Origin: Pelagibacteraceae bacterium AG-333-C14
Lineage (GTDB): Bacteria > Pseudomonadota > Alphaproteobacteria > Pelagibacterales > AG-422-B15
Reading direction: 5' to 3'
Assembly: GCA_003282485.1 (NCBI GenBank)
Contig: QBZD01000008.1
Location: 1 to 46,583, forward strand
Length of the DNA: 46,583 nucleotides
Each line of letters begins with the position of its first letter. Position 1 is the first letter of the stretch. The translations under genes and the position numbers were made by a program. Under the pieces are notes generated by a model. That model was not told the DNA's origin, ran no database searches, and saw nothing but the letters and a program-made list of their open reading frames with translations. This document shows positions 16,428-26,049 of the stretch, in pieces.

Positions 16428-17539
16428 GCAATTAACTTTTCCGGTTCACAAAAATCTAAATTAAGATCTCTAGCTACATCTTGCTGTGTGCACTTTCCAT
16501 CCATTACATTTAGGCCATTTAAGAAATTCTTATTAGAACTCAAAGCTTTATTAAGACCGTTCTTAGCTAAATCAGATACGAATGGCAATGTTGCTTGATT
16601 AAGACTGATTGTTGATGTTCTAGGTACACATCCTGGCATATTTGTAACGCAATAATGAACTACATTGTGAAGAACATACACTGGATCAGCATGAGTTGTT
16701 GGCTTACTAGTTTCAATGCAGCCTCCCTGATCAATGGCTACATCAACAAGAGCAGAGCCTGGTTTCATCTTAGAAACTAAGTTTTCAGAAACTAGTTTTG
16801 GCGCTGATGCACCTGGCACAAGAACACCCCCTATTAATAAATCACAATTTTTTACATTTGCATCAATATTATCAGGTGTCGAAATCACAGTTGTGACTTC
16901 ATCGTTGAAGAATGATTTTAATTCATCAAGCCTTTGTTGAGATTGATCAATTAAAATGACGTTGGCTTTCATTCCATGCGCTATTAATGCAGCATTAAAA
17001 CCAACTACGCCACACCCAATAATAACCACATTTGCTGGCGGGGCTCCAGTTGCGCCTGATAAAAGTACCCCTCTGCCGTTATTTGTCATCTCTAATGACC
17101 TTGCCCCTGCCTGAATAGAAATTCTGCCTGCAACTTCGCTCATTGGAGCAAGTAAAGGTAGGCGATTATTCTCATCTGTAACAGTCTCATAGGCTATACA
17201 CGTTGATCCAGATTTCATTAGTCCTAGGGTAAGTTCTTTATTGGCGGCTAAATGAAGATAGGTAAATAATAGTTGATTTTTTTTAAGAAGCTCAACTTCT
17301 TGTTCTTGTGGTTCTTTAACTTTAATTATCAATTCACTAATATCAAAGATCTCTCTAGCAGTCTCACATATGCTTGCGCCTGCAGCAAAATAGTCTGCGT
17401 CAGCAAAGCCTGAACCTATTCCTGCCCCCGCCTCAACAGCTACACTATTCCCTTCTGAAACAAGTGTCTTTACACTATCTGCGGATAGTCCTACTCTATT
17501 TTCTTGAGGTTTAATCTCTTTTGGAACGCCAATTAACAT
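16424..17539 (-). CDS. ald: Alanine dehydrogenase
   Basis: NAD-dependent enzyme (371 aa) interconverting alanine and pyruvate plus ammonium. Family landmarks: MLIGVPKEIKPQENRVGLS at the N-terminus, the substrate-binding Lys in IIKVKEPQ, the catalytic His in TYLHLAAN, and the Rossmann motif VVIIGCGVVGFNAA near residue 170. In taurine catabolism through taurine:pyruvate aminotransferase, alanine dehydrogenase regenerates pyruvate; the aminotransferase and xsc lie a few kilobases away on the same strand, which makes that role likely here. It converges on the metE-like gene with a four-base overlap and diverges from a methyltransferase gene. Confidence 0.93.
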   Translation of the reverse strand: MLIGVPKEIKPQENRVGLSADSVKTLVSEGNSVAVEAGAGIGSGFADADYFAAGASICETAREIFDISELIIKVKEPQEQEVELLKKNQLLFTYLHLAANKELTLGLMKSGSTCIAYETVTDENNRLPLLAPMSEVAGRISIQAGARSLEMTNNGRGVLLSGATGAPPANVVIIGCGVVGFNAALIAHGMKANVILIDQSQQRLDELKSFFNDEVTTVISTPDNIDANVKNCDLLIGGVLVPGASAPKLVSENLVSKMKPGSALVDVAIDQGGCIETSKPTTHADPVYVLHNVVHYCVTNMPGCVPRTSTISLNQATLPFVSDLAKNGLNKALSSNKNFLNGLNVMDGKCTQQDVARDLNLDFCEPEKLIA

Positions 17540-17594
17540 ATATAACTAATTTTTATACTATTCGCTATAATTTACAAATAAAAGGATGTTCGTC

Positions 17595-18221
17595 ATGGGG
17601 AAAAAATGGTTAGACATTGTTTATAACGAGAAAAGCTCTGTTAGATTAAAAGAGCATTATAAAAATTGGGCTAGCAAATATGATAATGATTTAATTGATT
17701 GGGGTTATGCATACCCTACACAAGTAAAAAAAATTCTAGAAAGCAATATTAAAATAAAACGTAATTCGAAGATACTTGACGCTGGATGTGGAACCGGATT
17801 AGTAGCTGAAACTTTGAATGATATGAAATTTAATAATATCATTGGATTAGATTATTCAGCAGATATGCTAAAAATTGCTAAATCAAAAAAAATCTATAAA
17901 AAACTAATACAAGAGTCGTTGAGTAAAAAAACTACCCTCAGAAGCAATCAATTTGATGTTGTTTTATGCACAGGAGTTCTCACATCTGGACATGTAGGCG
18001 CTAAAGCGATTAATGAATTAATTAGAGTAACAAAAAACCAGGGATATTTAATACTGTCAATAGCCGAGTCTATTTACGAAAAACTTGGTTTCAAAAATGA
18101 AATTGAAAAAAACAATTTTCAAATTTCGAAAATAAAAATATCAAAGCCGTTCGTAGCACTTCCTAATCATGAAAGTAGCGCAACGTCTAAAATACATATT
18201 TATCAAAGAAAATTAACCTAA
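17595..18221 (+). CDS. Class I SAM-dependent methyltransferase
   Basis: Small methyltransferase (208 aa) of unknown substrate. Motif I for S-adenosylmethionine binding is ILDAGCGTGLVAE (about residues 62-74), followed by GLDYSADML and the post-core FDVVLCTGVLTSGHV. The N-terminal segment LKEHYKNWASKYDNDL is shared with METTL27/Williams-Beuren-type methyltransferases. An upstream ATG exists at 17586, but the Shine-Dalgarno sequence AAAGGA (17581-17586) overlaps that codon and is correctly spaced for ATG 17595. Its 3' end overlaps the convergent xsc gene by nine bases. A TATAAT at 17566-17571 may be its -10 element. Confidence 0.8.
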   Translation: MGKKWLDIVYNEKSSVRLKEHYKNWASKYDNDLIDWGYAYPTQVKKILESNIKIKRNSKILDAGCGTGLVAETLNDMKFNNIIGLDYSADMLKIAKSKKIYKKLIQESLSKKTTLRSNQFDVVLCTGVLTSGHVGAKAINELIRVTKNQGYLILSIAESIYEKLGFKNEIEKNNFQISKIKISKPFVALPNHESSATSKIHIYQRKLT

Positions 18222-19991
18222 TTGGTCTTGTTGCATATCATCGGGATTTATCCCTGCAACTTCTACAGGCTTTTTCATTGCGTCTCTTCTAAAAGGCTCA
18301 CCTAACTCTTGGTTTAGAATTACCTCTATAAATGTTGTGATGCCATTGGCTTGTTCGTCACATGCAGTTCTTAGAGAGTTAGACAATTCATCCATAGATT
18401 TAACAATTATTCCTTTAAGTCCACAGCCCTCAGCAACTTTTGCGTAACTAAGCTCAGGATCTAATTCAGTCCCAACAAAGTTATTGTCATACCACAAAAT
18501 TGAATTTCTTTTTTCTGCTCCCCACTGATAATTTCTAAAAATAACCATAGTAATTGCTGGCCACTCTTCACGTGCACAGGAAGTCATTTCATTCATACTT
18601 ATCCCAAACGCTCCATCGCCTGCAAAGCCTACCACTGGAATGTCAGGGCATCCAATTTTTGCACCAAGTACAGAAGGGAAACCATAACCACAAGGACCAA
18701 AAAGCCCAGGAGCAAGATATTTTCTACCTTTTTCAAATGTAGGATACGCATTTCCAATAGCGCAATTATTCCCAATGTCTGAAGATATGATTGCGTCTTT
18801 AGGAAGCCCTACTTGAATTGCTCTCCATGCCATGCGAGGGGACATACGATCAGAGTCTCGTTCTCGAGCATCATTATTCCAAGTGGTACCAGGATCATCA
18901 TCTTCATGATCCATGCTGCTTAAAGCTTGTAGCCAAGCTGATTTAGTTTGATGGATTAGGGCTTTCCTCTCTTCTCGATTTTTATTACCTGCTTCAGATG
19001 ATAAATTGGCAATTATTTGTTGAGCAACTAATTTTGCATCTCCACAAATACCTACTGATACTTTTTTTGTTAATCCAATTCTATCAGAGTTAATATCAAC
19101 TTGAATTATTGAAGCATCTTTTGGCCAGTAATCAATTCCATAGCCTGGTAAAGTTGAAAAAGGGTTTAAGCGCGTTCCAAGTGCAAGGACAACATCCGCT
19201 TTAGATATTAATTCCATTGCAGCCTTTGACCCATTATAGCCTAACGGACCGACGGCTAAATAATGACTTCCTGGAAAACTATCATTGTGCTGATAACCAG
19301 AAGCAACTGGAGAGTCTAATTTTTCAGCAAGAACTCGGCAGTAGTCAATTGCGTCTGCTAAAACTACTCCTGCACCAGATAAAATTACAGGAAATGATGC
19401 ATTTGATAAAAGTTCTGAAGCTTTTTTTATTGCTTCAATGCCTCCTGATGGTCTCTCAAAACTAATAATTGGAGGCAGTTCAATGTCTACAACTTGAGTC
19501 CACATATCGCGTGGGATATTTATTTGAGCAGGCGCTGATCCTTTAAAGGCTTTTGAAATTACCCTATTTAAAACTTCAGCTACCCTTGATGGATCCCTTA
19601 CTTCTTCTTGATAACAAACCATATCTTTGAAAAGTGCCATTTGTTCAACTTCCTGAAAACCACCTTGACCAATTGTTTTATTTGCAGCCTGAGGTGTCAC
19701 TAGTAACATTGGCGTATGATTCCAATATGCAGTCTTTATAGGTGTCACAAAGTTTGTAATGCCAGGACCATTCTGTGCAATACACATTGACATTTTACCA
19801 GTTGCCCTAGTGTATCCATCAGCAATTATTCCACCATTAGTTTCATGCGCAACATCCCAAAAAGTTATGCCAGCTTTTGGAAACAAGTCTGAAATAGGCA
19901 TAAATGCTGATCCAATAATTCCAAAAGCATGCTGAATGCCATGTTTTTGCAAAACTTTTACAAAAGCCTCTTCTGTTGTCATTTTTGTCAT
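18213..19991 (-). CDS. xsc: Sulfoacetaldehyde acetyltransferase
   Basis: Thiamine-diphosphate enzyme that converts sulfoacetaldehyde and phosphate into acetyl phosphate and sulfite, the desulfonation step of taurine, isethionate and related sulfonates. The 592 aa match the family length, and the N-terminal half (MTTEEAFVKVLQKHGIQHAF, GQGGFQEVEQM, NIPRDMWTQV) is distinctive for Xsc rather than acetolactate synthase. The ThDP motif starts GDGAFGISMNEM. ATG 19991 is supported by AGGAG six bases upstream. It is the last gene of a tight cluster behind an aminotransferase and a DMGDH-like gene. No pta for acetyl phosphate is in the window. Confidence 0.95.
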   Translation of the reverse strand: MTKMTTEEAFVKVLQKHGIQHAFGIIGSAFMPISDLFPKAGITFWDVAHETNGGIIADGYTRATGKMSMCIAQNGPGITNFVTPIKTAYWNHTPMLLVTPQAANKTIGQGGFQEVEQMALFKDMVCYQEEVRDPSRVAEVLNRVISKAFKGSAPAQINIPRDMWTQVVDIELPPIISFERPSGGIEAIKKASELLSNASFPVILSGAGVVLADAIDYCRVLAEKLDSPVASGYQHNDSFPGSHYLAVGPLGYNGSKAAMELISKADVVLALGTRLNPFSTLPGYGIDYWPKDASIIQVDINSDRIGLTKKVSVGICGDAKLVAQQIIANLSSEAGNKNREERKALIHQTKSAWLQALSSMDHEDDDPGTTWNNDARERDSDRMSPRMAWRAIQVGLPKDAIISSDIGNNCAIGNAYPTFEKGRKYLAPGLFGPCGYGFPSVLGAKIGCPDIPVVGFAGDGAFGISMNEMTSCAREEWPAITMVIFRNYQWGAEKRNSILWYDNNFVGTELDPELSYAKVAEGCGLKGIIVKSMDELSNSLRTACDEQANGITTFIEVILNQELGEPFRRDAMKKPVEVAGINPDDMQQDQLG

Positions 19992-20000
19992 TCGGTGCTC

Positions 20001-22454
20001 CTAACTTAATATTTTCTCTCTTTTCGGATCGTAAAAACTTTTTACAGAGCCATCAGCTATGTATCTATATCCTGCAATCTCAATTTCAAATTTTTGAAGT
20101 TCCAGCATGTCTTCAATTGAATACTTATCTGTGGAAGAAATATATCCCATGCCTAAAGATTTGTCTAAAGAGAAACCATACATACCAGAGGTAATTTCTC
20201 CAACAGATTCACCATCAAAAAAAATAGGTTCATTATGATAAAGTAGTAAGTTATTGTCAGATAAAGATAAATTTATCTTTCTCTTTGATGGTACAGTTTT
20301 AATTCTATCCTTTAGAGCTTTCTTTCCCAGAAAATTGTCCTTTTCCATATTCACACAAAAGCCTACACCAGCCTCATATGGATTTTCCTCAACAGTAATA
20401 TCGTGACCCCAATGCAAGTAACCTTTTTCTGTTCTTAATGAATTTAGGGCATGGTATCCGGCTAATTTTAAATCTTCTCTTTTTCCTTCGTTAAATATTA
20501 AATTAAATATGTCTCTAATATTTTTATAAGGAACATATATTTCAAACCCTAACTCACCCACATAAGTAATACGGCTTAACAAACATTCCACACTATTAAT
20601 CTTAACTTTTTTAGAATAGCCAAATGGAATACTTTCATTAGAAATATCTACATTTAACAAAGTTTGTAAAAATGCTCTCGATCTAGGCCCCATTAGCGAG
20701 AGACATCCATAATTTTTTGTTACATCTGTTATTTCTAAATTTTTAAATTTTTTTGAGTGAAATTGAAGCCAAAAAAGATCTTTATTATGAGAAGTCGGAG
20801 CAGTTACATATAAATACTTATTGTTTTCTAATCTTGTTATTGTTATATCCGCTTCTGTTCCTGCGTCTTCATTTAGTAGCTGAGTATAAGTAACTTTTCC
20901 AATCGAAGTATCCATATTGCTTACACAAACGTGATTTAAATAGTTTGTTGAGTCTTTTCCTTTAATTATAAATTTAGAAAAAGAAGTTAGTTCAAATAAT
21001 CCTATATTTGATCTAACTGCTTCACATTCTTCCCTAACATTTTCAAACCAGTTTTGTCTCCCATAAGAATACTCATACTTCGCTTCTTGATTAGTTGATG
21101 TATACCAATTAGGTCTTTCCCATCCTGCTGCCTCACCAAAACAAGCTCCGTTAGATTTCAAGATATCATGGAGTGGAGATTGAATTTTATTTCTTGCAGT
21201 TTCATACTGGTAATAGGGCCAATGGAGTTTATACAAAAGTCCCAATGTTTCTGAGCTTCGTTCTCTCAGATATTCATTGTCATCTTGAAAATCTAGCACT
21301 CTTGCAATGTCAACGTCCCACAAATCAACTTTACTTTTATCATTTACTATCCATTCTGACATAACCTTTCCAACACCTCCAGCTGATTGAATTCCTATTG
21401 AATTGAATCCAGCTGATACAAATATATTTTCTTTATATGGGACCTTACCTAAATAATATCTATCATCTGGGGTAAAGCTTTCGGGACCATTAAAATAACT
21501 TTGAATCCCAATTTCATTTAATATTGGCAATCTACTCATTGCATTCATAAGAATTGGCCCAAAGTGCTCTAGGTCATTAGGCAGACTATCAAACTCAAAG
21601 TTTTCTGGTATTCCATTCATTCCCCATGGTTTTGCTTTTTTTTCAAATGCCCCTATCAAAAGTTTTCCAGCATCTTCTTTTACATACATTTGTGAGTCTG
21701 GAATTCTTAGGACTGGCAGGTCTCTTGGAATTTCTGAAGAAAACTCTGTAAGTGCATAAAAATGTTCACATGCGTGAAGAGGAATATTGACTCCACACAT
21801 TCTTCCGATTTCTCTACTCCACATTCCTGCGGCAATTACAATTTTATCACAGTTAATGCTTCCCATTTCAGTAATAACGCGAGTAACTTTGTCATCTTCT
21901 TGGTCAAAAGATAAAACTTTATTATTTTCAATTATCTTACATCCCATTCTTCTAGCTTCTTTCGCAAGACACATTGTTATGTCGACTGGGTTTATCTGAC
22001 CGTCATTGGGATGAAAAAATCCACCTTTGACATCATCATCAATATTTTGGAAGTTTAATAATGGGTATTTTTTCTTCATCTTTTCAAATGACATTTCTTC
22101 AATCTCTAAGCCAAAATTCCTGCCCATCGATACTCCTCTACTTAATTCCTCAAATCGCGACACATTTTCAGCGATTGAGAGTGAGCCATTTTGTTTAAAA
22201 CCAGTTGATAAGTCATCCATGCTATTCAACTTTTGATACAGCTCAGTTGAATATTTTGCCATCTTTGTAAGATTTTTTGTGGCTCTTAGCTGGCCTACTA
22301 ATCCAGCGGCATGCCAGGTAGTCCCACAAGTTAATGATTTTCTCTCAATAAGTGTGACGTCAATATCTTTTTCTGCCAGGTGATATGCTATGCTGCATCC
22401 AATTACTCCGCCGCCAACAATAACAACTTGTGTGTGAGATGGAAGTCCAGTCAT
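20001..22454 (-). CDS. DMGDH/sarcosine dehydrogenase-like FAD oxidoreductase with GcvT domain
   Basis: Two-part flavoenzyme (817 aa). The N-terminal half is a DAO-type FAD domain (VVIVGGGVIGCSIAYHLAE at residues 10-28; CGTTWHAAGLVGQLR, the region of the covalent-FAD histidine in relatives), followed by the FAO-M linker domain. The C-terminal half, from about 430, is a GcvT/aminomethyltransferase domain (e.g. GYHALNSLRTEKGYLHWGHD), which in relatives passes the released one-carbon unit to tetrahydrofolate. The reaction is oxidative N-demethylation of a secondary or tertiary amine. Known substrates are dimethylglycine and sarcosine; its position eight and nine bases from the aminotransferase and xsc suggests N-methyltaurine or dimethyltaurine instead. 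Confidence 0.87.
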   Translation of the reverse strand: MTGLPSHTQVVIVGGGVIGCSIAYHLAEKDIDVTLIERKSLTCGTTWHAAGLVGQLRATKNLTKMAKYSTELYQKLNSMDDLSTGFKQNGSLSIAENVSRFEELSRGVSMGRNFGLEIEEMSFEKMKKKYPLLNFQNIDDDVKGGFFHPNDGQINPVDITMCLAKEARRMGCKIIENNKVLSFDQEDDKVTRVITEMGSINCDKIVIAAGMWSREIGRMCGVNIPLHACEHFYALTEFSSEIPRDLPVLRIPDSQMYVKEDAGKLLIGAFEKKAKPWGMNGIPENFEFDSLPNDLEHFGPILMNAMSRLPILNEIGIQSYFNGPESFTPDDRYYLGKVPYKENIFVSAGFNSIGIQSAGGVGKVMSEWIVNDKSKVDLWDVDIARVLDFQDDNEYLRERSSETLGLLYKLHWPYYQYETARNKIQSPLHDILKSNGACFGEAAGWERPNWYTSTNQEAKYEYSYGRQNWFENVREECEAVRSNIGLFELTSFSKFIIKGKDSTNYLNHVCVSNMDTSIGKVTYTQLLNEDAGTEADITITRLENNKYLYVTAPTSHNKDLFWLQFHSKKFKNLEITDVTKNYGCLSLMGPRSRAFLQTLLNVDISNESIPFGYSKKVKINSVECLLSRITYVGELGFEIYVPYKNIRDIFNLIFNEGKREDLKLAGYHALNSLRTEKGYLHWGHDITVEENPYEAGVGFCVNMEKDNFLGKKALKDRIKTVPSKRKINLSLSDNNLLLYHNEPIFFDGESVGEITSGMYGFSLDKSLGMGYISSTDKYSIEDMLELQKFEIEIAGYRYIADGSVKSFYDPKREKILS

Positions 22455-22462
22455 AATAGTTG

Positions 22463-23785
22463 CTAATATTTAACAACTACATCTTTTATTTTTTGAATCA
22501 TTTCGTCTATGTGTTTTTCTTCAGCAATTAGAGCTGGAGCAATTATTCCACAATCACCAGTAAATTTAATATGAACTCCATTTTCAAAAGTTTTCTTCTG
22601 CGCATCATATCCTCGTACACCTGGATTCTTATCAACTGCAAGATCAATCGCCGCCATCATTCCGTCGCCGCGAACATCCGTTACTGCAGGAACATCCTTG
22701 AATGCATCAAATACAGCATCCAAAAAGTAAGGTGACATATTCTCAGCTCGTGCAAAAATGTCTTCTTTTTCATAAATATCTAATGTTGCTAATGATGCTG
22801 CAACACATGCGGGGTGACCTGAGTAAGTATAGCCATGAAAAAATTCAACTCCATGCTCTGGGCCGTTATCAACAATCGCATTGTAAATTTTGTCAGATAC
22901 TCCAACTGCACCCATTGGTTGGGAACCATTCGTAATGGCTTTAGCCATGGTTATCATATCTGGTTGAACATTGTATTTTACTGAACCAAAAGACTTTCCA
23001 GTTCTTCCAAATCCTGTAATCACTTCATCAAAGATTAATACGATGCCATACTTATCACATGTTGCTCTTAACTTTTCTAAGTATCCCTTCGGTGGAATTA
23101 ATGTTCCTGTAGATCCTGCGATAGGCTCGACAAAGCATGCAGCAATTGACTCTGGACCATACATATCAACAAATCTTTGAAGGTCATCAGCTAAATGTGC
23201 GCCATGTTCTGGCTGACCTTTTGTGAACTTATTCTCGTCTAACCAAGTATGTCTTAAATGAATAACGCCTGGCATTGCAGCAGTAAATATTTCTCTATTT
23301 TTAATCATGCCGCTCAGAGAGGTTCCGCCAATATTTACACCGTGATAAGCTCTTTCACGTGATACAAACTTCATTCGATGAGCCTGTCCAATTGCATGCT
23401 GATATGCTTGAACAATTTTTATTGCGGAGTCTATTGCTGTTGATCCGCATATCGTAAAAAATACATTGTTTAAGTCGCCAGGTAAAAGTTTTGCAACCTT
23501 TTCAGCACAAGCAAAAGCTGGTAAGTGAGAAACCTGGAAGCTTGGAGAATAATCTAATTTTAGTAATTGCTGGTGTACGGCATCTGCAATTTCTTTTCTT
23601 CCATGACCAAGGGGTACACAAAATAATCCTGAAGAAGCATCAATTACCGTATCGCCTTTATGGTTCCAATAGTATACACCTTCCCCTCTATCCAAAAGTC
23701 TTGGATCTTTTTTGAAATCCTTATTTGCAGTGAAGGGTAAAAAGTAATTTTCGAGAGAATTAGTCGTAGGTGTAGTGTTTGCCAT
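22463..23785 (-). CDS. Omega-amino acid:pyruvate aminotransferase (class III), probable taurine or beta-alanine
   Basis: PLP-dependent class III aminotransferase (440 aa). It shows RAYHGVNIGGTSL, the PLP-phosphate region, LIFDEVITGFGRTG with the conserved Asp, and MITMAKAITNG with the Schiff-base lysine. By eye the sequence is closer to beta-alanine:pyruvate transaminases (LDYSPSFQ, EFFHGYTYSGHP) than to the Bilophila-type Tpa, but the gene is followed within a few bases by the DMGDH-like gene and xsc, so it most likely makes sulfoacetaldehyde from taurine with pyruvate as acceptor. A good AAAGGA precedes the ATG. Substrate is inferred from context. Confidence 0.87.
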   Translation of the reverse strand: MANTTPTTNSLENYFLPFTANKDFKKDPRLLDRGEGVYYWNHKGDTVIDASSGLFCVPLGHGRKEIADAVHQQLLKLDYSPSFQVSHLPAFACAEKVAKLLPGDLNNVFFTICGSTAIDSAIKIVQAYQHAIGQAHRMKFVSRERAYHGVNIGGTSLSGMIKNREIFTAAMPGVIHLRHTWLDENKFTKGQPEHGAHLADDLQRFVDMYGPESIAACFVEPIAGSTGTLIPPKGYLEKLRATCDKYGIVLIFDEVITGFGRTGKSFGSVKYNVQPDMITMAKAITNGSQPMGAVGVSDKIYNAIVDNGPEHGVEFFHGYTYSGHPACVAASLATLDIYEKEDIFARAENMSPYFLDAVFDAFKDVPAVTDVRGDGMMAAIDLAVDKNPGVRGYDAQKKTFENGVHIKFTGDCGIIAPALIAEEKHIDEMIQKIKDVVVKY

Positions 23786-23833
23786 ATGGATCCTTTCAAA
23801 TCTATAAAGATATAATACTTATACTAATCTTAT

Positions 23834-26026
23834 TTAAGCTGCTTGACTAGAATTACCACTTTTATGAAAAGTCTCATTTTTGGCGGCCATATCACGAAGA
23901 AGCTTACATGGTGTAAACCTTTCACCATATTTTTGAGCAAGTTTATCTGCTTCAGCAACAAATTCTTTGACACCAATCATATCAATGTAGGAGAGTGTTC
24001 CGCCAGTCCAAGGTGCCATTCCCCAGCCTAGTATTGCTCCAATATCAGCATCACGCACATCTGTTAGAACATTCTCTTCATAACACTTAGCTGTTTCCAA
24101 AGCCTGTATATAGAGAAATCTCTTTTTTAACTCATCAACTTCAGGCTGATCGTCACTTTCTTTGCAAAGATTTGATAATTCAGGCCATAAATATTTTTTC
24201 CCGCTTTCAGGATATTCGTAAAAACCTTTATTATTTTTCTTTCCAAACCTTCCTTGCTTTTCAACCATTTCTTCCATGATTGAATACATAGGAGTAACAG
24301 GAAACTCTTTTCCTTCCGCCTCGAAGTCTTTTTTTGTTTGAGTAGTCACCTTCCATGCAAGATCTAAAGCTACAGCATCTGAGAGAGCTAAAGGCGCCAT
24401 TGGCATACCTGTCATCTTGCCTGCATTTTCAATTAGCGCAGGTTTGATTCCTTCTGCCAGCATTGCGACACCTTCACCTGTATATGTGCTGAATACGCGG
24501 CTTGTATAGAAACCTCTGCTGTCATTTACTACGATTGGAGTTTTCTTAATCTTTTGCACATAATCCATTGTCTTAGCAAGAGTCTCCTGTGACGTTTCTT
24601 TTCCCATAATAATTTCAACTAATGGCATTCTTTCAACAGGAGAGAAATAATGAATTCCAATAAAATTATTAGGTCTTTTAGAATTTTTAGCCAGTCCTGT
24701 GATAGGTAAAGTTGAAGTATTGGAACCAAAAACAGCTGTCTCAGCAATTTGTGCTTCAGCTTTAGCGGTAACTTCAGCTTTGATGTCTCTGTTTTCAAAA
24801 ACTGCTTCTACAATTAGATCTGCGCCCTGTAGCAAAGAGTAATCAGTAGTAGGAGTTATTAAATTTAGTAGTTTTTCTTTCTTTTCTTCTGTAGTTCTTT
24901 TTTTGCTTAGTTGCTTATCTAAAATTTTAGTCGAGTAATCTTTACCTTTATCAGCAGCATCTTGATCTGTATCAATTAAAATAACTTCAATACCTGCTTT
25001 TGCAGTTACATAAGCAATTCCTGCACCCATTAGTCCGGCTCCAAGTATACCAATTTTTTTGACATCATACTTATCAAAGTCCTTTGGCCTCCTTGCTCCC
25101 TTACTGAGAGCTTGCATATTAACAAATAAGCTTCTGACCATATTTTGTGATCTCGGATCCATAACTACGTTGGTAAAATAACGAGCCTCAATTCTTAATG
25201 CAGCATCAATTGGAACTTGCACGCCTTCATAAACTGCGGACAATATAGCTGTTTGAGCTGGATAATTATTATAAGAATTTTTTCTAAGAGATGATGAGGC
25301 CGCTGCCCATAGCATCATTCCTTTTGGAGTGTAAGGAAGTCCACCAGGGAATTTGAAACCTTTTTCGTCCCATGGTTGAACTGCTTTGCCACCATCAACA
25401 ATATATTTCTTTGCAGCGGCTAACAAATTTTCTTTATCAGTTACTTCGTTAATTAATCCTGCACCTAAAGCTTTTTTAGGAGTGAATGGAGTTCCTGCTA
25501 AAAGGAAGCCCATTATGTCTTGGGTAACTCCTGCCAATCTAGGCACTCTTTGAGTTCCACCCGCTCCGGGTATAAGACCAACTTTTGCTTCTGGTTGTCC
25601 AATTTGAATTTTGTCATTATCAATCGCAACACGGTAGTGACATGACAAACAAATCTCAAATCCACCGCCTAAAGCATGTCCATTTATTGCTGCAACAAAA
25701 GGCTTGCCACATGTTTCCATGCTTCTAAACAGCAACTGCATTTCCATGTTTCCATTATATATTTTTTCTGCAGCTTTAACTTTATCTTCTTGAACGCTGT
25801 CAAAACCAAAAACTTCAGAAGAAGTAAGATCTGCTCCGGCTATGAATGCATCTTTAGCGCTTCTCAGAACGATACCTTTAACCGCATCGTCACCAATTAG
25901 CTTTTCGATAATTTGCCTATATTCACCTAAAGATTGAAAATTTAGAACGTTCATTGAACGATTTTCTAAATCCCAAGTTACTACGGCAATACCGTCGCTA
26001 TCTATTTCATAAGTTACATCACTCAT
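23834..26026 (-). CDS. fadJ: Fatty-acid oxidation multienzyme (enoyl-CoA hydratase / 3-hydroxyacyl-CoA dehydrogenase)
   Basis: Bifunctional beta-oxidation protein (730 aa) acting on acyl-CoA intermediates. The N-terminal ~190 residues are an enoyl-CoA hydratase/isomerase with AGADL and the oxyanion-hole segment GHALGGGFEICLSCHYR; a catalytic Glu follows in GLIPGAGGTQRVPRL. The NAD-binding domain starts KKIGILGAGLMGAGIAYVTAKAG (about 325), with the 3-hydroxyacyl-CoA dehydrogenase catalytic region FIGIHYFSPVERMPLVEII, and a duplicated C-terminal domain. It lies 23 bases after the thiolase gene. FadB and FadJ types are not separable with certainty. Confidence 0.92.
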   Translation of the reverse strand: MSDVTYEIDSDGIAVVTWDLENRSMNVLNFQSLGEYRQIIEKLIGDDAVKGIVLRSAKDAFIAGADLTSSEVFGFDSVQEDKVKAAEKIYNGNMEMQLLFRSMETCGKPFVAAINGHALGGGFEICLSCHYRVAIDNDKIQIGQPEAKVGLIPGAGGTQRVPRLAGVTQDIMGFLLAGTPFTPKKALGAGLINEVTDKENLLAAAKKYIVDGGKAVQPWDEKGFKFPGGLPYTPKGMMLWAAASSSLRKNSYNNYPAQTAILSAVYEGVQVPIDAALRIEARYFTNVVMDPRSQNMVRSLFVNMQALSKGARRPKDFDKYDVKKIGILGAGLMGAGIAYVTAKAGIEVILIDTDQDAADKGKDYSTKILDKQLSKKRTTEEKKEKLLNLITPTTDYSLLQGADLIVEAVFENRDIKAEVTAKAEAQIAETAVFGSNTSTLPITGLAKNSKRPNNFIGIHYFSPVERMPLVEIIMGKETSQETLAKTMDYVQKIKKTPIVVNDSRGFYTSRVFSTYTGEGVAMLAEGIKPALIENAGKMTGMPMAPLALSDAVALDLAWKVTTQTKKDFEAEGKEFPVTPMYSIMEEMVEKQGRFGKKNNKGFYEYPESGKKYLWPELSNLCKESDDQPEVDELKKRFLYIQALETAKCYEENVLTDVRDADIGAILGWGMAPWTGGTLSYIDMIGVKEFVAEADKLAQKYGERFTPCKLLRDMAAKNETFHKSGNSSQAA

Positions 26027-26049
26027 TATATTACCTTTAATCTAAATTT

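Noticed and set aside
22463..23785. Calling the aminotransferase strictly tpa.
   Set aside because: By eye it resembles beta-alanine:pyruvate transaminases at least as well; taurine specificity is only contextual, so no symbol is given.
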